Source of the DNA: CAKSQF01 sp963628435
GTDB taxonomy: Bacteria > Bacillota > Clostridia > Oscillospirales > CAG-272
Assembly (NCBI GenBank): GCA_963628435.1
Contig: CAVGEY010000020.1
Coordinates: 1 to 32,375, forward strand
Reading direction: 5' to 3'
Length of the DNA: 32,375 nt
Shown here: positions 8,285 to 16,715 of the stretch, one piece after another
Position numbering within the stretch: position 1 is the first letter of the stretch
Layout: the number at the start of each line of letters is the position of its first letter
The notes under the pieces: generated by a model
What the model saw: only the letters and a program-made list of their open reading frames with translations
What the model was told of the DNA's origin: nothing
Databases searched by the model: none
Translations under genes and position numbers: made by a program

Positions 8285-9151
8285 ATGATTTACGATTGTG
8301 CAATCATCGGAACAGGACCTGCGGGGCTTTCCGCCGCTTTGAATCTCAAAATCCGCAAAAAGAGTTATCTGTGGATCGGAAGCAAAAGCCTGAGTGAAAA
8401 GGTCGTTCGTGCGGAGCGAATTTCCAATTATCCCGGCTTTGTGAATGTTTCCGGAAGCGATTTGGCCGAAGCGTTTCACAGGCAGATATCCGAAATGGAC
8501 CTTGAAATCACAGAACAAATGGTGAACAGTATCCTGCCTTTCTCCGACCACTATGCCCTGATGGCGGGAAGTGAATTCTACGAGGCGAAGACGATTATCC
8601 TGACCACCGGAATCGCAAGAAATGCCATGCTGCCCGGAGAGGCGGAGTATTTGGGCAAAGGTGTAAGCTATTGCGCCACTTGTGACGGCGGATTGTATCA
8701 TGGCAGAACGATTGCCGTGCTCTGCGGAAATCAACGCTTCGAACCGGAAATAAAGTATCTTGCGGATATTGCGGGAAAAGTATATTGCAGACGGGAATAC
8801 AAGGGTGATTTCTCCCTGTCCGATTCCGTTGTTCCGATTGATCGGAAGGTCTCGGCCATTCTGGGCGAAAAGCGCGTGAACGGCATTCAGACGGAAAACG
8901 GCGAGGTTATATCGGTGGACGGCGTGTTCATTTTGCGTGATTCGGTGGCGATGTCCCATTTACTGCCGAAACTCGCAATGGAAGACGGTCACATTTCGGT
9001 AAATCGCCAAATGGAAACGAATCTGCCAAATGTGTTTGCCGCAGGAGATTGCACGGGACGTCCCTATCAGTATACCAAGGCCGTGGGCGAAGGAAATGTT
9101 GCGGCACACAGCGTATTGGAAGCGCTTTCAAAATCGGAAAACGGGAAATAA
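8285..9151 (+). CDS. Thioredoxin-reductase-like flavoprotein with altered pyridine nucleotide site
   Basis: 288 aa from the ATG at 8285, 9 bases after AAGGA; the ATG at 8279 is only 3 bases from it. FAD motifs are GTGPAG (9-14) and VFAAGDC (250-256). The redox-active CATC is at 130-133 followed by Asp. Where NADPH-dependent enzymes have a glycine-rich GGGxSA motif this protein reads VLCGNQRFEPEI (145-156), and the HRRxxxR motif is reduced to CRREYKG. It should reduce the adjacent thioredoxin, but perhaps not with NADPH. Clostridia have ferredoxin-linked thioredoxin reductases that lack these motifs, and this protein may belong to them. Last gene of the unit. Confidence 0.8.
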   Translation: MIYDCAIIGTGPAGLSAALNLKIRKKSYLWIGSKSLSEKVVRAERISNYPGFVNVSGSDLAEAFHRQISEMDLEITEQMVNSILPFSDHYALMAGSEFYEAKTIILTTGIARNAMLPGEAEYLGKGVSYCATCDGGLYHGRTIAVLCGNQRFEPEIKYLADIAGKVYCRREYKGDFSLSDSVVPIDRKVSAILGEKRVNGIQTENGEVISVDGVFILRDSVAMSHLLPKLAMEDGHISVNRQMETNLPNVFAAGDCTGRPYQYTKAVGEGNVAAHSVLEALSKSENGK

Positions 9152-9213
9152 GAAAAGTAATATATCCTGAGAAAATATAATTGCACGGTAAGCAAATTGC
9201 ATTTAGATAAAAC

Positions 9214-9256
9214 TGAAAAAATTTTCAAAAATCCGGATTCATAATGAAAATTTTCA
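9214..9256. promoter_or_regulatory. Pair of TGAAAA/TTTTCA palindromes upstream of sulfatase
   Basis: TGAAAA-AA-TTTTCA (9214-9227) and the perfect palindrome TGAAAATTTTCA (9245-9256) lie with centres 30 bases apart, about three helical turns, on either side of ATCCGGAT (9231-9238). The second overlaps the start of the ribosome site. They may be operator sites, or chance in AT-rich DNA. Confidence 0.3.
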
Positions 9257-9268
9257 AGGAGTAATTTT

Positions 9269-10771
9269 ATGAAGGCAATTATGGTAATGTATGACTCCTT
9301 AAACAGAGAAATGCTGGAATCATACGGATGCGACTGGACGAAGACACCGAATTTCAAACGACTTGCCGACAGATGTGTTCAGTTTGAACAATGCTACGTG
9401 GGCAGCATGCCCTGTATGCCGGCACGCAGGGAATTGCATACGGGAAGAATTAACTTCTTTCACAGAAGCTGGGGACCGCTGGAACCATTTGACGATTCCA
9501 TGCCCGAAATTCTGAAAAAAGGCGGAATTTATACACATTTAGTCAGTGACCATCAGCATTACTGGGAGGACGGCGGAGCAACATATCATAACCGATATTC
9601 ATCGTGGGAGATTTCGAGAGGACAAGAAGGCGATAAATGGAAGGCGGATATCGGACACAAATTTGTATACGGAGCAGGTACTGTATTCGAAAAGAAAAAG
9701 GCTATGCTGAAAAATATGCCTCCTTTCGGAATGGCGGTACAGGACCAGATAAATCGCGAAAATATGGATACGGAGGAAAAAACCTCCCAGGCAGTTACAT
9801 TTACGAACGGACTGGACTTTATTCATAAAAATCACCGAGAAGATAACTGGTTTTTACAAATAGAAACATTCGACCCGCATGAACCTTTTTATACTCTCCC
9901 AAAGGACAAGGAGCTATATCCGCATCATTTTGAAGGTGATGCGGCAATGGAAGCAGACTGGCCGCCGTACGCCAGAGCAGTGGAATCGAAAAATACGATA
10001 GAGCATGTCAGATATAATTATGCGGCATTATTGAGTAAGTGCGATCGATATCTGGGCAAGGTGCTTGATCTGATGGATAAGTACGATCTGTGGAAAGACA
10101 CCATGCTGATTGTGAATACAGATCATGGTTTTCTTCTGGGTGAGCATGGCTGGTGGGGAAAAACCAATATGCCGATTTACAATGAGATTGCACATATTCC
10201 TTTGTATATCTACGATCCGAGACGCGCAGAACTCGGCGGCAAAAAGCGTAATTCTATCGTTCAGACGATTGATCTTGCACCTACACTGCTCGAATATTTC
10301 GGAATGGAGATTCCGAAAGATATGGAAGGCAGACCGCTCGGACAGGTTATGGATGACGATACACCGATTCGGAAATATGCAATATTCGGCTATCACGGAA
10401 GCCAGGTAGATGTCACGGACGGAAGATATGTTTATATGCTTGCGGCAGAGCATCCGGACGAAAAGGTATATGAATATACATTGATGCCGACACACATGCG
10501 GCAGATGTTTCGGCCGAAAGAACTTCAGAATATTGAACTTGCAGATCCGTTTTCTTTTACCAAAGGCTGCAGAGTCATGAAAATTGAGAAAAAAGATATG
10601 ATGGGAGATACCACATCATTCGGCACGATGCTGTTTGATTTGCAGCAGGATGCCTCTCAGAATACACAAATTCGGGATGAAGAAGCGGAAGAGAGGATGA
10701 GGGGGTATATCAAGGAATATATGGAGAAAAATGATGCCCCGCGGGAATTATATAAAAGACTGGGGTTATAA
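9269..10771 (+). CDS. Sulfatase (type I, Cys-type formylglycine site)
   Basis: 500 aa, start ATG after CAAGGAG. Alkaline-phosphatase fold sulfatase: metal ligand D9 in MVMYDSLN, modification motif C49-M-P-A-R53 (C-x-P-x-R) within the longer MPCMPARRELHTGR signature, D285-H286 in NTDHGF, and K298 downstream. In this family the Cys is oxidised to formylglycine, by a radical SAM maturase in anaerobes; no maturase gene is in the window. There is no signal peptide, so it should act inside the cell on imported sulfated sugars or small sulfate esters. It stands alone, with its own 117-base upstream region and a strong terminator. Substrate cannot be read from sequence. Confidence 0.88.
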   Translation: MKAIMVMYDSLNREMLESYGCDWTKTPNFKRLADRCVQFEQCYVGSMPCMPARRELHTGRINFFHRSWGPLEPFDDSMPEILKKGGIYTHLVSDHQHYWEDGGATYHNRYSSWEISRGQEGDKWKADIGHKFVYGAGTVFEKKKAMLKNMPPFGMAVQDQINRENMDTEEKTSQAVTFTNGLDFIHKNHREDNWFLQIETFDPHEPFYTLPKDKELYPHHFEGDAAMEADWPPYARAVESKNTIEHVRYNYAALLSKCDRYLGKVLDLMDKYDLWKDTMLIVNTDHGFLLGEHGWWGKTNMPIYNEIAHIPLYIYDPRRAELGGKKRNSIVQTIDLAPTLLEYFGMEIPKDMEGRPLGQVMDDDTPIRKYAIFGYHGSQVDVTDGRYVYMLAAEHPDEKVYEYTLMPTHMRQMFRPKELQNIELADPFSFTKGCRVMKIEKKDMMGDTTSFGTMLFDLQQDASQNTQIRDEEAEERMRGYIKEYMEKNDAPRELYKRLGL

Positions 10772-10803
10772 GGTATAAATCGGAAATTGCATTTTCGTCA
10801 TTA

Positions 10804-10846
10804 TCCCTCCTGTCGGATACAGCGTATCCGACAGGAGGGATTTTTA
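10804..10846 (+). terminator. Strong terminator after sulfatase
   Basis: Perfect 17-bp stem, TCCCTCCTGTCGGATAC (10804-10820) with GTATCCGACAGGAGGGA (10824-10840), loop AGC, followed by TTTTTAT. Confidence 0.9.
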
Positions 10847-10905
10847 TATGAATCAGATCCGCACTTAAATAAGTAATATGTTGTATAAAATTATCTAATT
10901 TCGGG

Positions 10906-10934
10906 TTGACAAACGATGATTAATATGTTACTAT
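10906..10934 (+). promoter_or_regulatory. Sigma-A promoter of the corrinoid methyltransferase module
   Basis: Consensus TTGACA (10906-10911), 17-base spacer, TACTAT (10929-10934). Transcription should start near 10941, about 105 bases before the corrinoid protein gene. No cobalamin riboswitch features were recognised in this leader. Confidence 0.75.
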
Positions 10935-10950
10935 TGCTGTAATAAAATAG

Positions 10951-10962
10951 GTTACCGATAAC
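10951..10962. promoter_or_regulatory. LacI-family-like operator
   Basis: GTTACCGATAAC pairs at 5 of 6 positions around a central CG, the form of LacI/GalR-family operators. It begins about 10 bases after the predicted transcription start, where a bound repressor would block transcription. No LacI gene is in the window. Confidence 0.45.
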
Positions 10963-11044
10963 GATTGTTTACGACAAAGCCGAAAATAAAAAAATTATAT
11001 TGTTTGATTATCACGAATGAAGTATAACTTAAAGGAGCTTAATT

Positions 11045-11680
11045 ATGTCGGAGATTTGTAAAACCATTTCAGAAAAGGTGCAGAACGGTCGCGCCAAGGA
11101 AGTAGTATCACTTGTCGAAGAAGCACTTAACAGCGGTGTGTCACCCGAAACTGTTCTTAATGAGGGACTGGTAGACGGAATGAACATTATCGGTGAAAAG
11201 TTCAAGAATAATGAAGTTTTCGTACCGGAGATTCTCGTTGCCGCCCGTGCTATGAATAAGGGTATGCAGACCTTGAAACCCGCTTTAACCAGAGAAGGTA
11301 TCAAACCCGTCGGAAAGGCTGTTATCTGTACCGTAAAGGGTGATATGCATGATATCGGAAAGAACCTTGTTAAGATGATGATTGAAGGTCAGGGAATCGA
11401 ATGCATCGATCTCGGTGTTGACGTGGAGCCCGCTAAAATAGTGGAAACCGTTCGCGAGACAGGCGCACAGATTGTATGCCTCTCCGCACTTCTTACAACA
11501 ACAATGTACGGGCAGAAGGACGTAATCGATGCGCTGAAGGAAGCAGGACTTCGTGACAAGGTTAAGGTTATGGTAGGCGGAGCACCGGTTACTCAGGCTT
11601 ATGCGGATGAAATCGGCGCGGACTGCTATACAGTCGATGCCGCGTCCGCAGCACAGGCAGCAAGAGCATTTTTCAACTGA
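11045..11680 (+). CDS. Corrinoid protein (methyl carrier)
   Basis: 211 aa, start ATG after AAAGGAG. Residues about 1-85 form the four-helix methionine-synthase-like cap domain (GLVDGMNIIGEKFKNNEVFVP). Residues 88-211 form the Rossmann B12 domain with DMHDIG (100-105), whose H102 is the lower cobalt ligand, then SALLTTTM and GGAPVT. This matches the carriers MtaC/MtbC/MttC and bacterial relatives in O- and N-demethylation. It accepts a methyl group from a substrate methyltransferase and passes it on. As first gene after the promoter it should be the most abundant product, which suits a carrier shared by several enzymes. Confidence 0.93.
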   Translation: MSEICKTISEKVQNGRAKEVVSLVEEALNSGVSPETVLNEGLVDGMNIIGEKFKNNEVFVPEILVAARAMNKGMQTLKPALTREGIKPVGKAVICTVKGDMHDIGKNLVKMMIEGQGIECIDLGVDVEPAKIVETVRETGAQIVCLSALLTTTMYGQKDVIDALKEAGLRDKVKVMVGGAPVTQAYADEIGADCYTVDAASAAQAARAFFN

Positions 11681-11683
11681 TTG

Positions 11684-11775
11684 AATATGTATATTCGAAT
11701 CTTTACGATTCTTCGAATTATAATGTGAATTTTGCGATAATGGCTTATTATTTTGAGTCTTTTGACGCAAAAATT
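11684..11775 (+). repeat. Inverted repeats between the corrinoid protein and URO-D genes
   Basis: Three potential hairpins fill the 139-base gap: GAATAT/ATATTC (11684-11697), ATTCGAA/TTCGAAT (11693-11699 and 11712-11718), and GAATTTTGCG/CGCAAAAATTC (11728-11737 and 11765-11775, one bulge). None is followed by a T run, so simple termination is unlikely. They may stabilise or process the upstream message. Confidence 0.45.
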
Positions 11776-11819
11776 CAATTTGAACATATCTGTATAAGTT
11801 TTTCAGGAGGATTATATTT

Positions 11820-12821
11820 ATGGCTTATCCGAGCTGGATAGATAAATTGCCGTCATTGCATAAGCCTATGCCGATTCTCTCGTTCCCGTCGTCTTCGCTC
11901 TTAGGTGTAAGTGTATATAAACTTACTCACGATGCATCGATTCAAAGTGAAGGCATAATCCGTGTGGCAAAAGAAACAAATGCCGCTGCGGCGGTTACCA
12001 TGATGGATTTGTCTGTGGAAGCGGAAGCGTTCGGCTGCAAATTACGCACTGTGGAAAATGAGATCCCGACAGTTGTCGGCGCTCTTGTGACGGATGAGGA
12101 TGAGGCGAATGAACTTGAAATGCCGCGTGTAGGCGACGCGCGCACCGGACTTTATATAGAAGCCGCCAAAGCCGCCAGGGATGTTATTAAAGACCGTCCC
12201 GTACTTGCCGGTGAAATCGGACCGTTTTCGCTCGCAGGAAGACTTATGGATGTTTCCGAAGCATTGGCTAACTGTATATGCGATCCCGATTTTGTTCATG
12301 CTGTTCTGCGTAAAACCACGGCGTTCTTGATTGAATACGCTAAAGCATATAAGGCCGCCGGACTTGACGGAATAGTAATGGCAGAGCCGCTGTCGGGACT
12401 TCTCGCGCCCGCGATGGAAGAGGAATTTGCCGCGCCGTATGTTCGTGAGATGATTGAGAGTGTGCAGGACGAAAAATTCGCCGTAATATATCATAACTGC
12501 GGCCCAAATACACCGCTTATGACAAAATCTCTGGCGTCAAACGGCGCCTCCGCGTATCATTTCGGTGATGCCGTACAGCTGACCGATTTGCTTGACAATA
12601 TGCCGTCCGATCGTACTGTTATGGGTAATATTTCTCCCGCAGGACAGTTCCTCGGAGGAACGCCCGACAGCATGACAAAAGCGGTTAATGAACTGCTTGA
12701 GAAGTGCTCTTCGTATCCGAACTTCCTGATTTCATCCGGCTGCGATATTCCTCCCTCTTCTTCTTGGGATAATATAAGAGCTTTCTTTCGGGCAAGCGAA
12801 GAGTATTACCGTACGCATTGA
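11820..12821 (+). CDS. URO-D-family methyltransferase with zinc site (MtbA/MtaA-like)
   Basis: 333 aa; AGGAGG lies just upstream of the ATG. URO-D TIM-barrel fold of the cobamide methyltransferase type. H225-x-C227 (YHNCG) and C308 (SSGCDIPP) match the His-x-Cys...Cys zinc ligands of MtaA/MtbA, which activate a thiol acceptor. Other family landmarks are GEIGPFSLAGRLMD and GNISP. In methanogens the thiol is coenzyme M. In a clostridium the acceptor is more likely another thiol or tetrahydrofolate, or the enzyme may work toward the corrinoid. It follows the corrinoid protein gene and is its likely direct partner. Confidence 0.85.
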   Translation: MAYPSWIDKLPSLHKPMPILSFPSSSLLGVSVYKLTHDASIQSEGIIRVAKETNAAAAVTMMDLSVEAEAFGCKLRTVENEIPTVVGALVTDEDEANELEMPRVGDARTGLYIEAAKAARDVIKDRPVLAGEIGPFSLAGRLMDVSEALANCICDPDFVHAVLRKTTAFLIEYAKAYKAAGLDGIVMAEPLSGLLAPAMEEEFAAPYVREMIESVQDEKFAVIYHNCGPNTPLMTKSLASNGASAYHFGDAVQLTDLLDNMPSDRTVMGNISPAGQFLGGTPDSMTKAVNELLEKCSSYPNFLISSGCDIPPSSSWDNIRAFFRASEEYYRTH

Positions 12822-12887
12822 ATTTAATATATTTGAGTATGATATGATGATATGAATACGATAAAAAATATGAGTAGGATAAAAAGT

Positions 12888-13934
12888 ATGACTGCTTCCG
12901 AACGGTTTCGGGCATATCTTTCGGGGAAAGCCGTTGACCGTGCTCCCGTCATCGAGTGGGCTCCATGGTGGAATTTGACCGTTGAACGCTGGCTTCGCGA
13001 AGGGCTGCCGCATGAGTTTGCGGATTATGAGGCACTTCAGGACTATTTCGGACTTGATAAATGTCTCCAGTTCTGTGCCGATGTAAGGACGCCCGCAACG
13101 CCTCAGCCGTCAGTATACGGTCAGGGAATTATGTCCGACGAAAATGACTATATAAATAAAGTAAAACCCACCTTGTTTCCGAAGGTTGATTCGATCCTCG
13201 GCGAAGAACGGTATGAGAATTTCCGCAAAATCCGTAATCGGGGAGATACCATTCAGTTCTTTACGGTTGAAGGATTCTTTTGGTTTCCGAGAACATTATT
13301 CGGAATAGAAAACCATTTGTTCAGCTTCTATGATTATCCCGAACTCTACAAACAGATTTGCGAAGATTATGCCGATTGGCTTATTCGGCTGTTTCGTTAT
13401 GTTTTTTCGAGATTCCGTTTTGATTTTATGACTTTTGCCGAGGATATGAGTTATAACGGCGGTCCCATGATTTCAAAAGAACAATTTGATGAATTTTTAG
13501 CACCCTTTTACAGAAAGGTTATTCCGGTTATACATGAATACAATATTCCTGTCTTTATCGATTCGGACGGTGATATCACGATGGCTGTCGATTGGTATTC
13601 TTCGGTCGGTGCCGACGGTATGCTTCCGCTGGAACGTCAGGCGGGTGTGGATGTTTCGGTGTATTTAGACAAGCAGCCGGATATGGCTTTTATCGGACAC
13701 TACGATAAAATGTGCATGAAATACGGCGAGGAGGCAATGAGAAATGAATTCGAGAGAATCTTGCCGAGTATGATGAGGGGAAAACTCATTCCGTCAGTGG
13801 ATCATCAAACCCCGCCCGACGTGCCGATTGACTATTATCGTATATATGTAAGACTTCTTAAAGAATATGCCTCAAAGGCAACACATAATGCCTGCCCGAT
13901 TTCACCTTGTCCCGTATTCAAAGATAAAAAATAA
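12888..13934 (+). CDS. URO-D-family protein, second paralogue
   Basis: 348 aa from the ATG at 12888, chosen because TAGGA lies 8 bases upstream and because MTASERFRAYLSGKAVDRAP is the usual family N-terminus; ATGs at 12852 and 12870 lack a ribosome site. Landmarks are TFAEDMSYNGGPMIS, FIDSDGD where the zinc-type paralogue has H-x-C, PLERQAGVDV, GHYDKM and SVDHQTPPDV. It therefore lacks the thiol-activating zinc motif and probably acts on a different substrate. It could be the enzyme that demethylates the growth substrate onto the corrinoid protein. True haem-pathway URO-D is unlikely given length, motifs and context. Confidence 0.8.
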   Translation: MTASERFRAYLSGKAVDRAPVIEWAPWWNLTVERWLREGLPHEFADYEALQDYFGLDKCLQFCADVRTPATPQPSVYGQGIMSDENDYINKVKPTLFPKVDSILGEERYENFRKIRNRGDTIQFFTVEGFFWFPRTLFGIENHLFSFYDYPELYKQICEDYADWLIRLFRYVFSRFRFDFMTFAEDMSYNGGPMISKEQFDEFLAPFYRKVIPVIHEYNIPVFIDSDGDITMAVDWYSSVGADGMLPLERQAGVDVSVYLDKQPDMAFIGHYDKMCMKYGEEAMRNEFERILPSMMRGKLIPSVDHQTPPDVPIDYYRIYVRLLKEYASKATHNACPISPCPVFKDKK

Positions 13935-13964
13935 CTCTTTCCGATTAGTATAAGGAGGATTATT

Positions 13965-15089
13965 ATGACTAACCGAGAACGCGCAATGAATATATTGCAC
14001 TACAAACCGGTAGACCGTTTTCCCGCTGTTCATTTCGGTTACTGGCCCGAGCTTTTAATCGAATGGGCCGAACAGGGAAAAATACCGAAAGAGCTTGCCA
14101 TAGACAATTACGACGGCAGCCAAAAGGATATGGAGCTGGATAAACTGATCGGTTGGGATTTCAACTGGTCACATGCTTTCGGCTCAAACAATGGCTTGTA
14201 TCCCGCATTTGAACATAAAGTACTTGAAGTTCTGCCCGACGGCACACGCCGCGAACAGAACGGAGTGGGGTTAATTGAACGGATCCACCCGGGAATTGTT
14301 TCTATTCCTCAGGAGGATGACTATCTCTTAAAAGACCGTGAAGCGTTTGAAACTTTATATCGTCCTCGCATGCAGTATACTCCCGAACGTGTCGATACCG
14401 AATTTTTCAGGCACTTCAACGAAAATGTCTATGATAAAACAGACGTGCCGCTCGGAATCTCAATGGGCAGCGTACTCGGACAAATCCGCAGTATGACATC
14501 GGTAGTCGGAATGGGCTATCTTCTGTACGATGATGACGAGGATTTGTTTGCCGACATTGTCGACTGTTATGCGGAAATGCAGTATGAATGTGTGAAAGCA
14601 ATCCTCGAAACGGGAGCCAAATTCGATTTTGCTCTTTATTGGGAGGATATATGCTTTAAGAGCGGTCCGCTGCTTTCTCCGGTTGTTTTCGATAAGCTAT
14701 GTGCAAAGCATTATAAAAAGAGAAATGAACTTTGCCATCAGCACGGAATAGATGTTATTTCACTGGACTGCGACGGCGTGACCGAAAAATTACTGCCGAC
14801 ATGGTACGAAAACGGTGTTAATACAATGTTCCCGATAGAAATCGGCACATGGGGAGACCAGTTCGAACCTGCAAGAAAGAAGTTCGGCAAAGGTATGCTT
14901 GGAGTCGGCGGAATGGATAAGACAGCATTGCGCAAAGACAAAGCGGCAGTAGATAAAGAACTTGAGAGAATCAAGCATCTTGCTTCCCTCGGCGGATTCC
15001 TTCCTTGCCCGGATCATCGTTTAATGCCCGGCACAAAGTTTGAACTCGTTCAGTATTATGCCGACGAAATCAAGAAGATAAATTATTAA
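13965..15089 (+). CDS. URO-D-family protein, third paralogue
   Basis: 374 aa, AAGGAGG before the ATG. N-terminus MTNRERAMNILHYKPVDRFP is typical of URO-D-like methyltransferases. Landmarks parallel those of the preceding gene: YWEDICFKSGPLLSP, SLDCDGVTE, PIEIGTWGD, GGMDK and PCPDHRLMPGTKFE. It carries LDCDG in place of the H-x-C zinc pair. The second and third paralogues thus share one subtype distinct from the first, and may form a heteromer or act on related substrates. Thirty bases separate it from the second paralogue and 27 from the activator gene, so all are one transcript. Confidence 0.8.
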   Translation: MTNRERAMNILHYKPVDRFPAVHFGYWPELLIEWAEQGKIPKELAIDNYDGSQKDMELDKLIGWDFNWSHAFGSNNGLYPAFEHKVLEVLPDGTRREQNGVGLIERIHPGIVSIPQEDDYLLKDREAFETLYRPRMQYTPERVDTEFFRHFNENVYDKTDVPLGISMGSVLGQIRSMTSVVGMGYLLYDDDEDLFADIVDCYAEMQYECVKAILETGAKFDFALYWEDICFKSGPLLSPVVFDKLCAKHYKKRNELCHQHGIDVISLDCDGVTEKLLPTWYENGVNTMFPIEIGTWGDQFEPARKKFGKGMLGVGGMDKTALRKDKAAVDKELERIKHLASLGGFLPCPDHRLMPGTKFELVQYYADEIKKINY

Positions 15090-15116
15090 AATTAAGCCGA
15101 CTCAGAGTAGTGCAAT

Positions 15117-16682
15117 ATGAATAAGGATATACAGATAATCAAAATTCCGTCTTTTGCATCGGGAGAACAGCTGACATCGTATCTCACACGGCAGAAAGTT
15201 TATCTTTCTTCGCCATGCGGCGGACGCGGTGTTTGCGGTAAATGTCGCGTAAAAGTCAAATCCGGATATTTTGTTTCACGTGTTAACGGCGAAATCTTAA
15301 AACCCGATTCGGAAGGCTGTATTCTTTCATGTCGGGCGCTGTGTTCGGATGTCGACAGTGAGATCGAAATTCCGAACTTTTCGGGAGAAGGGCTGACGAT
15401 TGCCGATGAATATGTTGAGTCAACCGATGAACACGATAAAGCAGAATGCGACGGGGTTGCATTGGATATCGGTACCACTACAATAGCGGCGGCAAGAGTT
15501 GATAAGAAAAGCGGCAGGATACTCAGGTCTGTTTCGTGTTTGAATCCGCAGCAGATGTACGGAGCTGACGTAATCAGCCGTATAGAAGCTGCAAAAAAAG
15601 GTCAACTTGCAGATATGCGGCTATGTGTTCTCGATGCCGTTCGCACCTTGCTTGAGCAGCTGTGTGTCACAGCCGAAGCACCTGCCGAAGAGCTTGTCGT
15701 GGCGGGAAACACGACTATGCTGCATTTGTTTTGCGGTGTTTCACCCGAAGGAATGGGAACATATCCGTTTACTCCGGTGTTTACGGATGTAAAGAAAATG
15801 TCGGGATCGGAGCTCGGACTTCCGGTACGGAATGTCACATTGATGCCGTCTGTTTCCGCATTTATAGGAGGTGACATTACCGCCGGGATGCTCGTGTGCG
15901 GTCTCGGCTCGTCCGAATGTCCCGCATTACTTCTTGATATAGGTACAAACGGTGAAATGGTTTTCGATACGGGCAAACAGTTCGGGAATCGTCTGATTGC
16001 CGCATCTGCCGCAGCGGGCCCTGCACTCGAGGGCGCCAATCTGTCGTGCGGTATAGGCGGTGTCGACGGTGCCGTCAGCCGCGTCGCGGATGAAAACGGT
16101 AAGCTTGTGTATCGAACCATCGGAGATAAGCCCGCAAAGGGAATATGCGGCTGCGGAGTCATAGACCTTTGTTCGGTGCTTCTGAATAACGAAAGTATTG
16201 ACGAAACAGGTTATCTCGAGGATGATCCGTATGTACTGAAGGGAATGCATAGAACGGAGACCATAACAAACGCGGAAAAGACTACAGACGTATATTTGAA
16301 TCAAAAGGATATACGCGAAATACAGCTTGCGAAAAGTGCCTTGCGCGCCGGTATCGATGCTTTGCTTGACTGTGCGGGAATGAATGTTGATTCCTTTGTA
16401 AAATATGGCGGCAGGGTGTATATCGCAGGCGGACTCGGTTACTATATCAGCCCTATCAATGCGGCACGTGTGGGTTTACTTCCGCAAAGCTTTGTTGCGG
16501 ATGAGAATACCGTGTCCGTAATCGGCAACTCGGCGCTCTCGGGAGCAGTAAAGATACTCGTCGACTCATCGGAATTGTCACATGTATGTGAACTTGCGAA
16601 GGTGTGCACGACTGTGGAACTGAATAAATCGCAAAAATTCAACGACGGTTTTATTGAATATATGATGTTTCCCGATGGGTAA
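15117..16682 (+). CDS. RACo-like ATP-dependent reductive activator of corrinoid protein
   Basis: 521 aa. N-terminal [2Fe-2S] ferredoxin domain with C34, C40, C43 and C72 (C-x5-C-x2-C, then Cys). After a linker comes an ASKHA-type ATPase domain of the RACo/DUF4445 type: GVALDIGTTTIAAARVD, the phosphate motif LLLDIGTNGEM, and AGGLGYYISP near the end. Such proteins use ATP to push an electron onto inactive Co(II) corrinoid, returning it to Co(I). Its presence marks the cluster as a working corrinoid methyl-transfer system. It is somewhat shorter than RACo of acetogens (about 630 aa). The ribosome site is weak, suggesting low expression, as expected for a catalytic repair enzyme. Confidence 0.9.
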   Translation: MNKDIQIIKIPSFASGEQLTSYLTRQKVYLSSPCGGRGVCGKCRVKVKSGYFVSRVNGEILKPDSEGCILSCRALCSDVDSEIEIPNFSGEGLTIADEYVESTDEHDKAECDGVALDIGTTTIAAARVDKKSGRILRSVSCLNPQQMYGADVISRIEAAKKGQLADMRLCVLDAVRTLLEQLCVTAEAPAEELVVAGNTTMLHLFCGVSPEGMGTYPFTPVFTDVKKMSGSELGLPVRNVTLMPSVSAFIGGDITAGMLVCGLGSSECPALLLDIGTNGEMVFDTGKQFGNRLIAASAAAGPALEGANLSCGIGGVDGAVSRVADENGKLVYRTIGDKPAKGICGCGVIDLCSVLLNNESIDETGYLEDDPYVLKGMHRTETITNAEKTTDVYLNQKDIREIQLAKSALRAGIDALLDCAGMNVDSFVKYGGRVYIAGGLGYYISPINAARVGLLPQSFVADENTVSVIGNSALSGAVKILVDSSELSHVCELAKVCTTVELNKSQKFNDGFIEYMMFPDG

Positions 16683-16715
16683 GTGTCTTGTTCGCATGAA
16701 TGAAAGGAATATGCT

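Noticed and set aside
10847..11044. Cobalamin riboswitch before the corrinoid module
   Set aside because: No B12-box-like core was seen, and a promoter plus operator account for the region.
12852..12887. Upstream ATGs as the start of the second URO-D paralogue
   Set aside because: They lack a ribosome site and would add residues before the typical family N-terminus at 12888.
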